Below, piece by piece: positions 1 to 12,100 of a stretch of 64,000 bases of DNA. The position numbers and the translations under genes are program-made. Numbering within the stretch: position 1 is the stretch's first letter; every line of letters starts with the position of its first letter. The DNA is from Dama dama (taxonomy: Eukaryota; Chordata; Mammalia; Artiodactyla; Cervidae), in NCBI RefSeq assembly GCF_033118175.1, contig NC_083694.1:40137608-40201607 (forward strand). Reading direction: 5' to 3'. Under the pieces are notes generated by a model. The model was not told the DNA's origin, did no database searches, and saw only the letters and a list, made by a program, of their open reading frames with translations.

Positions 1-70
1 GGGAGGGGTGAGTCTCCGGGCTCGGTCCCGCGAACGTCTGAGCTAAAGCCCCTTGGTTTGTGTGTTCCAG

Positions 71-134
71 TAATGAATCAAATGGCCACGCAGTCCCGGC
101 AAATTCATCTCTTTTATCCTCGCTTATGAATAAG
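71..134 (+). CDS. CASZ1: CASZ1 internal coding exon (first in window)
   Basis: A 64-nt exon bounded by a TTCCAG acceptor and a GTAAGA donor. It completes one codon and encodes NESNGHAVPANSSLLSSL plus MNK, a Ser-rich linker upstream of ZF5 with no domain of its own. It leaves in phase 0 and joins cleanly to the ATG-beginning exon at 1450. Confidence 0.85.
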
Positions 135-3100
135 GTAAGAACCATCCATCACACGCCTCCCATTCCCCCACCCAGAGAAATTAAAGCTATGCTGGGGGGT
201 GGGGGGGATGTGTTTGTTTTTTAATGTTTTGCCTCTAATAAGATGAGTTTGTACCATTTAAATTTTGAGGCCATTTTTCATCGGATATAATTTCAGAGCC
301 ACTGCTTACAAATTAATTTAATGAACTGGCTGAAGAAATATATTCCAGCCTCTGACACCCTTTTTTTTTTCCCTTCAGATGGAGGGTTCCTAAAGCTTTT
401 CCAGAGCCCTCTAACTTCTTTTGCTCTTAGTTATTAATTTTATTTATTTTATATATTTTTTGTTTGTTTAAAAAGGTGGGGGGGGGATTAAAGTGGGAGC
501 AAAGCATCAATTTCCACTTTTCGGGTTGAGTAATGGTCTTGGACGCCTTCTGCAGAGGTCGCTCCAGAATATTTATTTTAAATAATGCAGGGTCTTTGTA
601 AATTATACATCATCTCAAATATATTTCCCCCCTTCACATGATAAATTTGACTACGGCAAGATTAATTTGGTTACTGTACGCAAGTGACTGCCGAGGAGAG
701 AGCTAGGTCTGGGCTGGACCTCACTGGGTGGGGGTCCCGCTGGGCCCTTGGGCTCCTGCTGGCCTCGGCTCCAGGGCGCCCATGACTTCCACCTTTTCCC
801 CTCCCCTGGTTGCTCTCTTGCCCCCCTTTTCCATCCTGGGGTCACTGCTCCCTGCACCCCCTTGTTCCTTCCTGTCGGAACCCTGCACCCCACCTGTGTG
901 GGTCAAGCCTTTCCACGGGCTCCCCGCCCCCCTCCGCTCCCAGCGGCAGTCCGCCTGTCTTGCTCTCATCCTGTGAGCTGCCCTCCCTCCCTCTCGGCTC
1001 CTCCTTTGTGTGCCTTCTCTTGTTCTCAAGGAATTCGTGGGGGTTCCCCCCATCCCTCCTCCTCCTGCACTTCTTTTGAAAACCTGGCAGGAAAATAACC
1101 AGGGAGCCGCGAAGTCTGGGGAAAGCTGGGCTGTAGTGTGTGCCCTGAGTCTCGGCTGCAGATTGAGTGATGGCTTCTAGCAGCACAGGGTTTGTGTGGT
1201 GGAGCCCTGGCAGCTCTGCGGGGCTGAGGAGGCGCAGCAGGCTGCCTGCGGCAGCATCCATTCACTGTGGGCTCCTGTGCAGCCAAAGCTGCACGGGGTC
1301 GGGCCTCCTCTCCTCCCAGCTGCCAGCTCCGTGATGCTCTGGTCAGTTTGGAGAGATCCAATCGGCCCAGAGCTGCCACTGGTCCCAGGGCAGTCGGGCC
1401 AAGTGTCCTGAGGTCCCCAGCCTGAAGCTCGGGCCTGTCCTCCTGGCAGATGTCTCAGGGCAGCCCCAACCTCGGCAGCCTGTTGAACGTCAAGACGGAT
1501 ACGGAGGGGGGCCCTGCCGGGGAGTCCCCACCGTTCCTGGGCAAGGCTGTGAAAGCAATGGTTCAGGAGAAGCTGTCAGAGCCCTGGAAGGTGTACCTTC
1601 GCAGGTGAGGGGCTTCTGGGTGAGCAAGGGGGAGGGGAGGGCCAAGTCCACGGGTCCCGGGGACCAGGGGCCAGCCCCACCACCCACCCTGGCCTGGCCA
1701 GAGCCCCGGGGTCTCCTCTAAGCAGCCGGCTCCTCTGCCAGGTTTGGCACCAAGGACTTCTGCAACGCCCAGTGTGACTTCCTCCACAAGGCCCACTTCC
1801 ACTGCGTGGTGGAGGAGTGCGGCGCGCTTTTCAGCACCCTGGACGGGGCCATCAAGCACGCCAAGTGAGTGGGGGTCGGGGACCCGCGTAAACCAAGCCC
1901 TGTTCATCCCAGCCTGGCTCAGGACTGGGAGCTGCACAGGCCTCCAACTGCCTTCCAAGCAGGACCCCTGAGACCTCAGAAGCTGAGCTGGCTTCTCAGG
2001 CAGTGCTGCCAGGCCAAAGGCAGACTTTCCTATCCTCCCACTAGCTCAGCCCCCAGCGAGGCCCCCTCAGCCCACCCAGGCCCCACCTGGAGCAGGAGCC
2101 CCTTCTGCCCCCAGACCCTCCCCCATGTAGCCCTCAGCCCTCCTGCAGACCCAGCTTTGACCCCAGCAGGGATGCCAGGTGAAGGCCTTTCCAAGCCACA
2201 GTACTGCATTTGTAGATTCTTTTTGACCTAAAAATAAAAGAAATTAATTTGTAAAGTTCATTGAGCTGAAAAGCAGCAAGCCCAACCGCCTGCTGTAATT
2301 GAACCCAGAACTTGTAAACATTTAGAACAGATCTTCACTGCTCTTTAAGCCCCAGGTCAGGCTCTTCTCAGTGTTTAGGCAGCTCCAGCTCCTGGCCTGA
2401 GACCATCTTTAAATCTCAGAGCAGGTTCTTGAAGGATGGGCTTCCTGAGCCGGGACCTGCTGTGCCCCTAGTAGGGAGGAGCTAGGGACAGCGCATCTAG
2501 AATGTCACAAGGAGGTGTCATTAGGACAGAGCCAGGAGCCTAAGTTGCAGATCAAAGGACAGAGCTGTGTGCTCTCAGTCCTTCCCTCCTGGCGGCACCT
2601 GGCACTGAAGACAAGGTGGGGACACTGGCCCCCTCGGCTTGAGATGGGATTGCCTGCAGGCCGCAGGTGCACGGGGAAGGGCTCTCTCCACCACCACCTG
2701 AGACCCCCTCTTCTGCCTCTCACAGCTTCCACTTCCGGACGGAGGGAGGAGCAGTGAAAGGAAACCCAGAGGCTGCCTTCCCGGCCTCAGCTGCTGAGAC
2801 CAAACCCTCCTTGGCCCCCGCGTCCCCTCCAGCGCCACCCGTCACCACGGCCACGGCTTCCTCTCTCGAGGGGCCCACTCCCAGCCTGGCCGCCGTGCCC
2901 TCCACCCCCACCCTGCTCGCCTGGAAGCAGCTGGCTTCCACCATACCCCAGATGCCTCAGATTCCAGCATCAGTGCCTCACCTGCCCACTTCGCCCTTGG
3001 CAACGACTTCTCTAGAGAACGCCAAGCCCCAGGTCAAACCCGGATTCCTCCAGTTCCAGGAGAAGTGAGTCCCTCGATGAGCCGGGAGTCCTGTGTCCCC

Positions 3101-6100
3101 TGGGTGTCTCGGGAGTAGGTGCTAGCCAGGGCCGCTGAGGAGGTGCTGCTCCTCACCTTGCAGGAGCCCCGGCCATCCCCAGCCTCTCTGGGACCCGGTC
3201 CCCGGGCCATATCCTTCTAGCCAAAGCTGCTGCTGCTGCTCAGACCTCACTGCCTGTTCCTAGAGCAAGCAGCCGGGGTGGGGGGTGGGGGGTGGGGGGT
3301 GATGGTGGAGGTAGTGGCCATGGTTCTGGAGAGACCGGTGGCAACGCTCCGAGGACCAGCCGGGGTGGGCTGGCCGGGGTGGGCCTCGCCCAGCAAGGAG
3401 AGCTACGTCTCCCTCCGGGCCTCACTGTTGGTCTCTGTGGCTCCCGCCCGCAACTGAATCTCTGCAGGGCAAGCCAAGTCACAGAGGGGTGGAGGCAAAG
3501 GGGCTAGACCGTTCTCTGGGTGCCCGCCCTCCTGCACAGTGACCTGAGCTCTCGGGGTGGAAGGGACCTTCCTCAATGGATGGTGGTGGCTCCTTGCGGC
3601 GAGAACGGTGACTCTGTATCATGATGCGTGCGGCTTCCTGTTCTCAATAAAAGTAATAAATTGGATGTGAACACACACCGCCTGAGTGGCAGCTGTCCTC
3701 CCTCTCTGAGCACCTGGGGCTGGGCCCACGGCATGGAAGGGCACCTGCACTCCGCTCTGACCCTTCCCCACCTTCCTTCCTCTGTCCACCTCCCCAGCCC
3801 TCTTAGCATCCTGGCCTTGGTCAGAGTTTCCACCCAGGTCCAATGTGGATGTAGGGGGCAGCCGTGTTGTCAGCCAGGCCAAAAAGGGTAGAAGCCGGAG
3901 CAGAGCACCCTCCACTACTGCCTGAAGCCGGGGTCTGGGGCGGGGGGCTGCTGCTCAGGACAGGCAGGGCAGGGCTCACCTGGCACCCCGCCCCACCACT
4001 GAGCTGGCTTGTGTTCTCTGCGTGGGTGGCAGCTCCGAGCTCCGAGCTGACCCTGGAAGCCCCAGCAGCTGAGCCTCAGGACACGACACCAGGCACAGGT
4101 CCCCACTGGCTGAGGCCCCATGGTAGCAAAGCTTCCTGGTAGGGCTGCCCACCCATCTGCATGCTGTCAGTCAGCCACAGCCAGGGCAGCGCCCATGCCA
4201 CGTCAGCCAGGCTTTCGCTGGCGTCCCGCCAGGCTGGCAGCACCATCCCTCATTTTCATATCCAAGAAATGATTGCCGTCATCCTTATCTATAAGCCTGA
4301 GGTGTGGCCGTGGAAACTACGTGTCCCAGCATGCAGTGCTCTGGGCAGCCTGCACACCGCAATCCCTCATGCGCCAGCAGAGTTCTAAAAAGAGGGCAAG
4401 GTTGCATGCTGGGATCTGTAGTCTCCTCTGGCCAAATGGCCCTGTTGAGCCGGAGGGCAGTCCTGGGGCCCTTCCTCTTGAGGGCACCATGGGAGATTGG
4501 GGAGCAGAACCCCAGCGTGAGCCAATGTCAGGACATCGGCGGGGAGGGTACTGGGAATGCCAATGACCTGGGCCGTGGTTTCATTCCAGCGATCCTTGCC
4601 TCGCAACGGACTGCAAGTATGCCAACAAGTTCCACTTCCACTGTCTCTTTGGGAACTGCAAGTACGTCTGCAAAACCTCTGGCAAGGCCGAGTCCCACTG
4701 CCTGGACCACATCAACCCCAACAACAACCTGGTGAACGTGCGAGACCAGTTTGCTTACTACTCCCTGCAGTGCCTCTGTCCCAACCAGGTCAGCAAGGCG
4801 GACGGGCAGGGTGGGGCCTGGGGCGGGAGCAGGGAGGCACAGGGCCCTGGAGCAGCTCCTCCTGGCAGAGACTCTGCTTCTCACACCCTTTTTAATTGGC
4901 TTCCTCCAGACTTTGGAAAGGACACTGTCTGCCCCAGGTCCCTGGAGACCCCTGGGCAGCAGTTCAGCTTGTTGCTCGTTTGGTGAGGTCTGTCATTTTA
5001 TCCTAACCCTCAGTGATGACTCTATGATGAGCCGCCACTGGGCACTTGGCACCATTCTGCCCATCCTGGAATGGCCACGCTCCTTTTCTCTAGAAGCCTG
5101 GAATTTTAAAACATTGGACAGATATTGAACTGTCTGTGCTCCAGACAGGAAGGGCAGATCAGATTCATTATAAAGGCCTACCCCCAAGATTTGTAGGGGC
5201 CACCTGACAGTGCCTTGAGGAGGAGTCTGAGCCTAGATCCGGACCGAGAGGTGTACCAGGGTAGATGAGTGATGTCTGCCCAGGTCTGGGCACACAGAGA
5301 AGAGTGCTGGGATCGATTAGTGATGTCTGCTCTGGGTGTGGGTTCAGAGAGATGGAAATGATACCAGATAGGATGCCTTAGTCAAATGACAGAAAGGACT
5401 TACTGCTTTTTAAAACGTGAATGATCTTTACACAGTTGTGTTTGCTGATTCTGAGTGCGGAAGGACACACAAATGCAAAGGGCCAGCCACAGCCCAGAGG
5501 CCTCTGGCAGGTGGGGCTTGCGGCCGTTGTCTGCCTGGTCCTGACTTTCCTGTCCCTCCCCGCAGCACTGCGAGTTCCGGATGCGTGGGCACTACCACTG
5601 TCTCCGGACTGGCTGCTACTTTGTGACCAACATCACCACCAAGCTGCCGTGGCACATAAAGAAGCACGAGAAAGCCGAGCGGCGGGCAGCCAATGGGTTC
5701 AAGTACTTCACCAAGCGTGAGGAGTGCGGCAGGCTAGGTACCGCAGGCCAGGGCTGGGGGCAGGGAACTGCCGCAGTGGGCAGGGCTGTGGCTCTGGCCC
5801 CAGAGGCCCGGGTGCCACTTCTTGTTGCCACACATCAGGCTCCATGGGTTTTTTGTTTTAATGTCACAGACCAGGCATTGTCAAACTGGGAAAACAGTCA
5901 AAACCCCAAAAGCCTGGAAAGAGGGGTGAGGATAACCCAGAACACTCCAGTCACCCCCGGGGCAAATGGCCTGGAGCCTCATCTCTGGTCTCCAGGCTTG
6001 GTTTCTTTTCTTTTTCTTTTCAATAGGGCCTTGCAGGTAAGTTTTCAAAATTCCTGACATTCTCTGCCCTGGGATGTCTATCCATGGTTTTAAAGATCAA

Positions 6101-9100
6101 GTTTTTATCCATAATGGGCCGTGAGATGTTCATTCGTTCATTCACTCACTCAGCAGACATTTTATTTTTTTGGTTATTTTTTATTTGACTGTGCTGGGTC
6201 TTCTTGCTGTGCGAGGTCTTTCTTTAGTTGCAGCGAGCAAGGGACTACTCTCTCATTATGGCACATGGGCTTGGCAATGCAGTTGTTTTGTCGCAGAACA
6301 CAGGCTATAGGTGTTCAGGCTCAGTAGTTGTGGCTCTCAGGCTTATTTGCTCTGTGGCACGTGGGATCTTAGTCTCCTGACCAGAGGTCGAAACCCATTC
6401 CCTGCATTGGCAGGTGGATTCATAACTACTGGACCATCAGGGAAGTCCCTCAGCAGAGGTTTATTGAAGAGCAGCCATGGGCCAAACTCTTTGCTGTTGC
6501 AGGAGGTGCAGGGGGTGGGGGGTACAAGTGGCAGCTGAGATCTTTTTTGTCTACTGTGGCTGGCACCAAGCTTGGTGCTGGGGATCTGGTGGGACAAGCA
6601 GGTACTTGGTCAGTTCAGCTCAGGGCGTTTGTAACCTGGAGTGACCTGGAAGGAGGCGGCCAAGGGGCAAGGAAGTGACCTTGAACTCAGGGACAGGTGC
6701 TTCAGAGTTAACTTCACTGCTGAGAGCTGAGTTCTTGGCCAGGAAGCTGCCCCCAGCCCCAGAACAAGGCCTCCCTGAGGAGCTCGTTGGCTCCAGCCCC
6801 AGGATGCTGTGGGGAGCAGGCTCCATGCAGAGTCCACGCTCTTACTGCAGGATGGAGCCACGTGTCACGTGCAAACATGGGGCAGTAATCTGCCCAGGAG
6901 GAGACCAGACACTGGAAGGCAGGTGGGAGCCAGGCAGGCTGGGTGCAGACACCTGGGCTCAGGTGACTCAGGTGGCCATGGCTGCAGGGTCCAGGGGGTA
7001 CAGATGGGGGCTACTGCCTGCAGCCAGCTGGCCATTACGTAGGGGAAGGGTGAGAGATTCAAAGTCAACTGCCAGAAATGAAAGGAAACAAACCTTTCCT
7101 TCAGGTATTAATTCAAAAATAATTCAGAGCCTGAGAGAGCTGGTTATCACAGCAACAGATATCAACACTCGGTGACCCATACTGGGTCCTGGGTTCAGCT
7201 TACAGGTGTCTGGGATTCTGTAGTTGCCATTATTGACTCAGTTGGGGTGTTTTGGGTGGTAGCTGGGGCCAAAACAAAGCTGGGGGATGATATAAGACAC
7301 CTGGCCAGCTCAGGTGCCATGGCAACGGGCAGGCCTTCGCCTGCCCTCTGCTGATACCATTTCAGTCTGGCCGTTCTGTTTGTCCTCAGCCCAGAGCAAA
7401 ACCCAGGTGGGTGGGGGCGGGGCAGAGGGCCAGCCGACCTGCAGCCGTCTCTACAAGGTTGGGGGGTGGGGGGCAGCACCTGGGGTCCCCAGAGGAGAGC
7501 TGGGAACAGATGGCATGCTGGGAGGCAGCTGATCAAGTGGACAGGTCATGAGGGTCCCCTGCCCTGGAGCCCGTGGACCTCTCAATGTGCGGGACAGGGG
7601 AGGGGGCCAGCCTGCCATTGTCCCGCAAGTCCATGCTAGATTGGAGGGGAGACCCAGGCTCTGGACATCCAGGTGGCCGAGGACTTTCTGGGGGTGGGGG
7701 GGTGGGAGGTTCCTCAGGGGAACGCCACCATGGGCAAGTGCCGTTTCCCCAGATGCCATCTTCCTGGCATGTGTGCCCATGCCCAGAACAGTGCCCGCCA
7801 TGCAGCGGGTACCATGAGCGCCAGCTGGCCCGCAGGGAAAGCTCACAGCCGAGTGGGGCTGTGTCCACAGGCTGCAAGTACAACCAGGTGAATAGCCACT
7901 TCCACTGCATCCGGGAGGGCTGCCAGTTCTCCTTCCTCCTCAAGCACCAGATGACCTCCCACGCCCGGAAGCACATGCGGAGGATGCTGGGGAAGAACTT
8001 CGATCGCGTGCCCTCCTCCCAGGTGAGCTGCCCCTCCACCGCCTAGGGGCCAGAGGGGATCACCTGTATCCCAATCTGGCAGCCGCTGGAAGTGACCGCA
8101 TGCCCCTTGTGGGCAGCACCGCCTCCAGCCCAGCTTGCTCAGGTCCCCCCTGCTTCCTTTCAGGGCCCCCCGAGCCTGATGGACACCGAGACGGACGAGT
8201 ACATGGATTATACTGGCTGCAGCCCGGGCGCCATGTCCTCCGAGTCCTCCACCATGGACCGAAGCTGCTCCAGCACCCCTGTGGGCAATGAGAGCACCGC
8301 GGCAGGTGAGCAGGCGGCCAGGACGGGGCTGCGGGGGGTCTGGGAGGCGCCCGGCCTGGGACGGGCCCCTCCTTCTGAGGCCCAGCAGTGCCAGGTCTGG
8401 CTCAGGACTGGAGCATCATAGCCAAGTGGCCTCAAAGGAGGACAGGCCAGTGTGTGGCTGGGCCAGCTGGTCTGTGGGACATGGGTCCCCACCTGCTGCC
8501 GCCCTGCCCACCTCCCCTGCACTCTGCCCTCGGCTTCCGTTTCCAGGAGAGGACCCAGGCTTGAGCTGAGAGCTACAGCCAGAGGGGCAGGTGGGCCCCA
8601 CCCAGCCCTGGCCCCTCCTCTGGCCTCTCTGCCGTGGTCCCCAGCACAGTCCCTGGGCCCCAGAGTGGGGTCCTCCCCATGGGCCCTCCCCAGCCCGCCA
8701 TGACCCCCCTGCACTGCCATGCCCTCCTAGTCTCTTTCCTCTGCCACCCCTCCCCTCTCTTCTTCGCGGCATCTGTCTGCTCATCTGTCCACGTATTTTC
8801 ATATCATACTTGCTTCTGCCATTGGGTTTCTCATTTTGGTTCTTTTGTTTGTTTGTTCTTTGTTTTGGTTTTCTTTTTTTTTTTTTTTTTTCTGCTTTTC
8901 TCCACCCTCTCCAGGCTGCCCGGCTCCTCCTCCTCCTCCTCTTCCTCTTCCTGCTGCTGCCGGTGACGAGGCTGCCCGCGGGGCTCCGCAGCCCCCACTG
9001 ACCCCATCCTTCTCTCCGGCCGTGCTCCGGGCGCCCCTCCCCTCCCTCCCATGCCTCTTTTCTCCACCCTGTCTCTCATACTCTCTGCTCAGTGCCACTC

Positions 9101-12100
9101 TCGGAGCCACCCGGGGCCTGGCCCACCCCATCAGCAGCCCGCCCAGCTTTCCGCCTGTCACTGCCACTCCATCTCCAGTAAAAAGTGACGCCCCCCTAGT
9201 TCAGGACGCCGCAGGTAACTCACACACACCGTCTCCACCGCCGTCTTATCACCCTGGCCGAGCCCCAAGGCCATGGTCCAGGATCTGGCCCTTGTCTGTG
9301 GCCTGCCAGGCCAAGGACAGGGCCACCCTGCTCTCCTCACAGCCCAGCCCCACCTCTCCCCGACCCCTCCCGAGACCAGAGAGCCTGGCCCCTGTCCCGA
9401 GGATACCTTCTCTCGGTTCCTGCGCGGCACCGAGCAGGCCAGAACATCACCACCAGGGCTCCCTGGGGCTCACCCCATCTCAGCCACTGGTCAGAACCCC
9501 GAGATGGCCAGGCCCGCCCCACTTCCCTCAATCCTGCAGCAAAGCAGAGCCTGTCCCCCGCGCTCTGGGGCATTCACCCGGGACCCAGGACGAGGGAGGG
9601 ACAGAGATTTTCTTGGAAAGCTCCTGATGTCTGGGACCTGCCCAGGTTTGGAGGGTCCTGACACCAGGCTGAACCCCCATTCCTGGAGCCACACAGGACG
9701 AGGCCTGAGCCCCGGGCAGTGCTTCATAGCAGAGGTGGCTCCTGGCCTCACCCTGTACCTACTGCCCGGCAGGCATGGGACCTGCCCGCCCCTGTCCTTT
9801 GCTGCACCACTCCAGCTCTGCCTCTGCCCCTTCCATTTGTTCTTCCCCAGGGGGTTGGCAAAGAGCATGGCAGAGGGTTCCCCCTCATGGAGTTCAGCCC
9901 CTGTTCTGTCGCTGGCATAACCAGTGACCTCATATCCAAAGCAGCTACTCCTCACCCACCTGGATCCCCAGGCCCCAGACCCTCCCTTGCCTCATGCTGG
10001 GTACCCCAGTCCATCACAGTCCTTGTTTCTCTCCACCTGTTGAGGGGCCGGGATGGGGGAGGATTGGGTCTGTTCCCAAGATGGGTGGTACTGAAGCCTG
10101 GTGCCTGGGGTGGGTGTTCTAGACAAGTTCAGGGAGGGCTGGGTAGATCAACACGTTGGGGAGCCTGGAGGGTGCCCACCCTGCCTGCTGTTGGGGGGGC
10201 CAGGCCTGGGGGTGGAGCAGGGAGTGACCGGGACAGCCGCCCTTTCCCCAGCTGCCTGTGCAGAAAGTGGTCACGGATGCATGACCGAAAAGTGCAGTTG
10301 TGGGCAGCAACGGGGCATCCAGAGCCCAGCGAGGCAGTTGGGACCAGGTGGGAGAGCACAAGTGCGGCCCATCGGCCGGCCGAACCTGTGCTCCAGTCCT
10401 GGCTGCTCAGCAGAGCTGCCCTCTCCCAGCCCAAAACATTAAAGAACCTTCTGGTACCAAGGAGAAGGTTGCACACCGGGCAGGGAGTCACTGCTGCAAA
10501 CAGTTCCAAGGCGCTCGGTATCCCTGTGGCAAACAGGCTGGTCCCAGGCGCAGACAGGCGGGCAGCCCAGGAAACTGGTTAGTGGGAGGGAGAAGGAGCC
10601 GGCCTGTCCCTCATTAGAGGCAGGCGCGTGATGGCGTCTGGCCCCGGTCCAACTTGGGTAATTACACTGCCGACCTAGATTCCCCCTTCAGCTTCAATTA
10701 GCGCCAGGACGTGTCCTCACTTCCCACCCAAACGGGCCAGGAAGCAGCCACCACATCGCCCAGAGCTGCATGCTCTGCCACCCACGAGGGTGGACGCCTG
10801 TGCGGTCAGCCTGCAGACAGGGATGACTAAGGGGGAAGCCTGGGGCTCCCCCGACTATCCTGGGGGGCGGGTCACGAAAGAGGCCCGCAGAGCAACGGGG
10901 AACCGAGGGGTTGTGCTCGAGTGCAGCCCCTTGGCCAGCGGGCCAGGATCAGGGACCATGAGTGAGTGTGATCCTGGGCATGGTGCCTGCGCTGACCAAG
11001 CCCCCCTCCCCAGGGAACACCATCTCCATGCCGACAGCCTCGGGGGCCAAAAAGCGCTTCTGGATCATTGAGGACATGTCTCCGTTCGGCAAGCGGCGCA
11101 AGACTGCTTCCTCTCGGAAGATGCTGGACGAGGGCATGATGCTCGAGGGCTTCCGGCGCTTCGACCTCTACGAGGACTGCAAGGACGCGGCCTGCCAGTT
11201 CTCGCTCAAGGTCACCCACTACCATTGCACGCGCGAGAACTGCGGCTACAAGTTCTGCGGGCGCACGCACATGTACAAGCACGCGCAGCACCACGACCGC
11301 GTGGACAACCTGGTGCTGGACGACTTCAAGCGCTTCAAGGCCTCGCTCAGCTGCCACTTCGCCGACTGCCCCTTCTCGGGGAGCAGCACGCACTTCCACT
11401 GCCTGCGCTGCCGCTTCCGCTGCACCGACAGCACCAAGGTCACGGCGCACCGCAAGCACCACGGCAAGCAGGACGTGATCAGCGCGGCGGGCTTCTGCCA
11501 GTTCAGCTCGAGCGCCGACTGCGGCGTGCCCGACTGCAAGTACAAGCTCAAGTGCTCGCACTTCCACTGTACCTACCCCGGCTGCCGCCATACGGTCGTG
11601 GGCATGTCGCAGATGGACTCGCACAAGCGCAAGCACGAGAAGCAGGAGCGCGGCGAGCCGCCCGCCGCCTCCCCCGGCCCCGAGGGCCCCGCGCCCGGCC
11701 CCGCCGCCGCCGCCGCCGGCCTGGACGGCGCGCCCCCGCCCGGCGCCGAGCCCGCCGCCGCCGCCGCCGCCCTGCTCTTCCTGCCCGGCCCGGCGCTGGG
11801 GCCCAGCGACGACCCCGGCCCGCCCGACGCCCCGGGGCCCCGCATCGGCCCCGCCGTGCCCGGCCCAGCGGCCGGCGAGTCGTCGCAGGAGGACGACGAG
11901 GAGGAGCTGGAGCTGAACGAGGAGGAGGCGGACGACGACGAGGACGACGACGAGGAGGACGACGAGGACGACGACGAGGAGGACGAGGACGACGACGACG
12001 AGGACCTGCGCACCGACTCGGAGGAGTCGCTGCCCGAGGCGCCGGCCGTGGCGGCGGGGCCGGGGGCGCGGAGCCCGGAGCTGGCGGCCCTCGGCGCCCC

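Noticed and set aside
2230..2240. AATAAA in the CASZ1 intron before exon 2726 as a transcript end
   Set aside because: It has no preceding read-through stop giving a known isoform, no clear GU-rich follow-up, and sits in an AT-rich patch where the hexamer is expected by chance.
3277..3303. GGGGTG repeats as a telomere-like or CRISPR-like array
   Set aside because: It is only a short simple repeat. There are no spacers and no array structure; the window is mammalian.
9050..9092. A strong acceptor-like CTCTCTGCTCAG inside the candidate cassette exon
   Set aside because: Use from a phase-1 donor shifts the frame and meets a stop (CAGTAA at 9177-9182) before the donor, so it cannot give a productive exon.
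9273..10582. Overlapping + open frames of 215 and 287 codons in the last CASZ1 intron
   Set aside because: No start context, no in-phase splice partners and no recognisable domain. GC-rich introns give such frames by chance.
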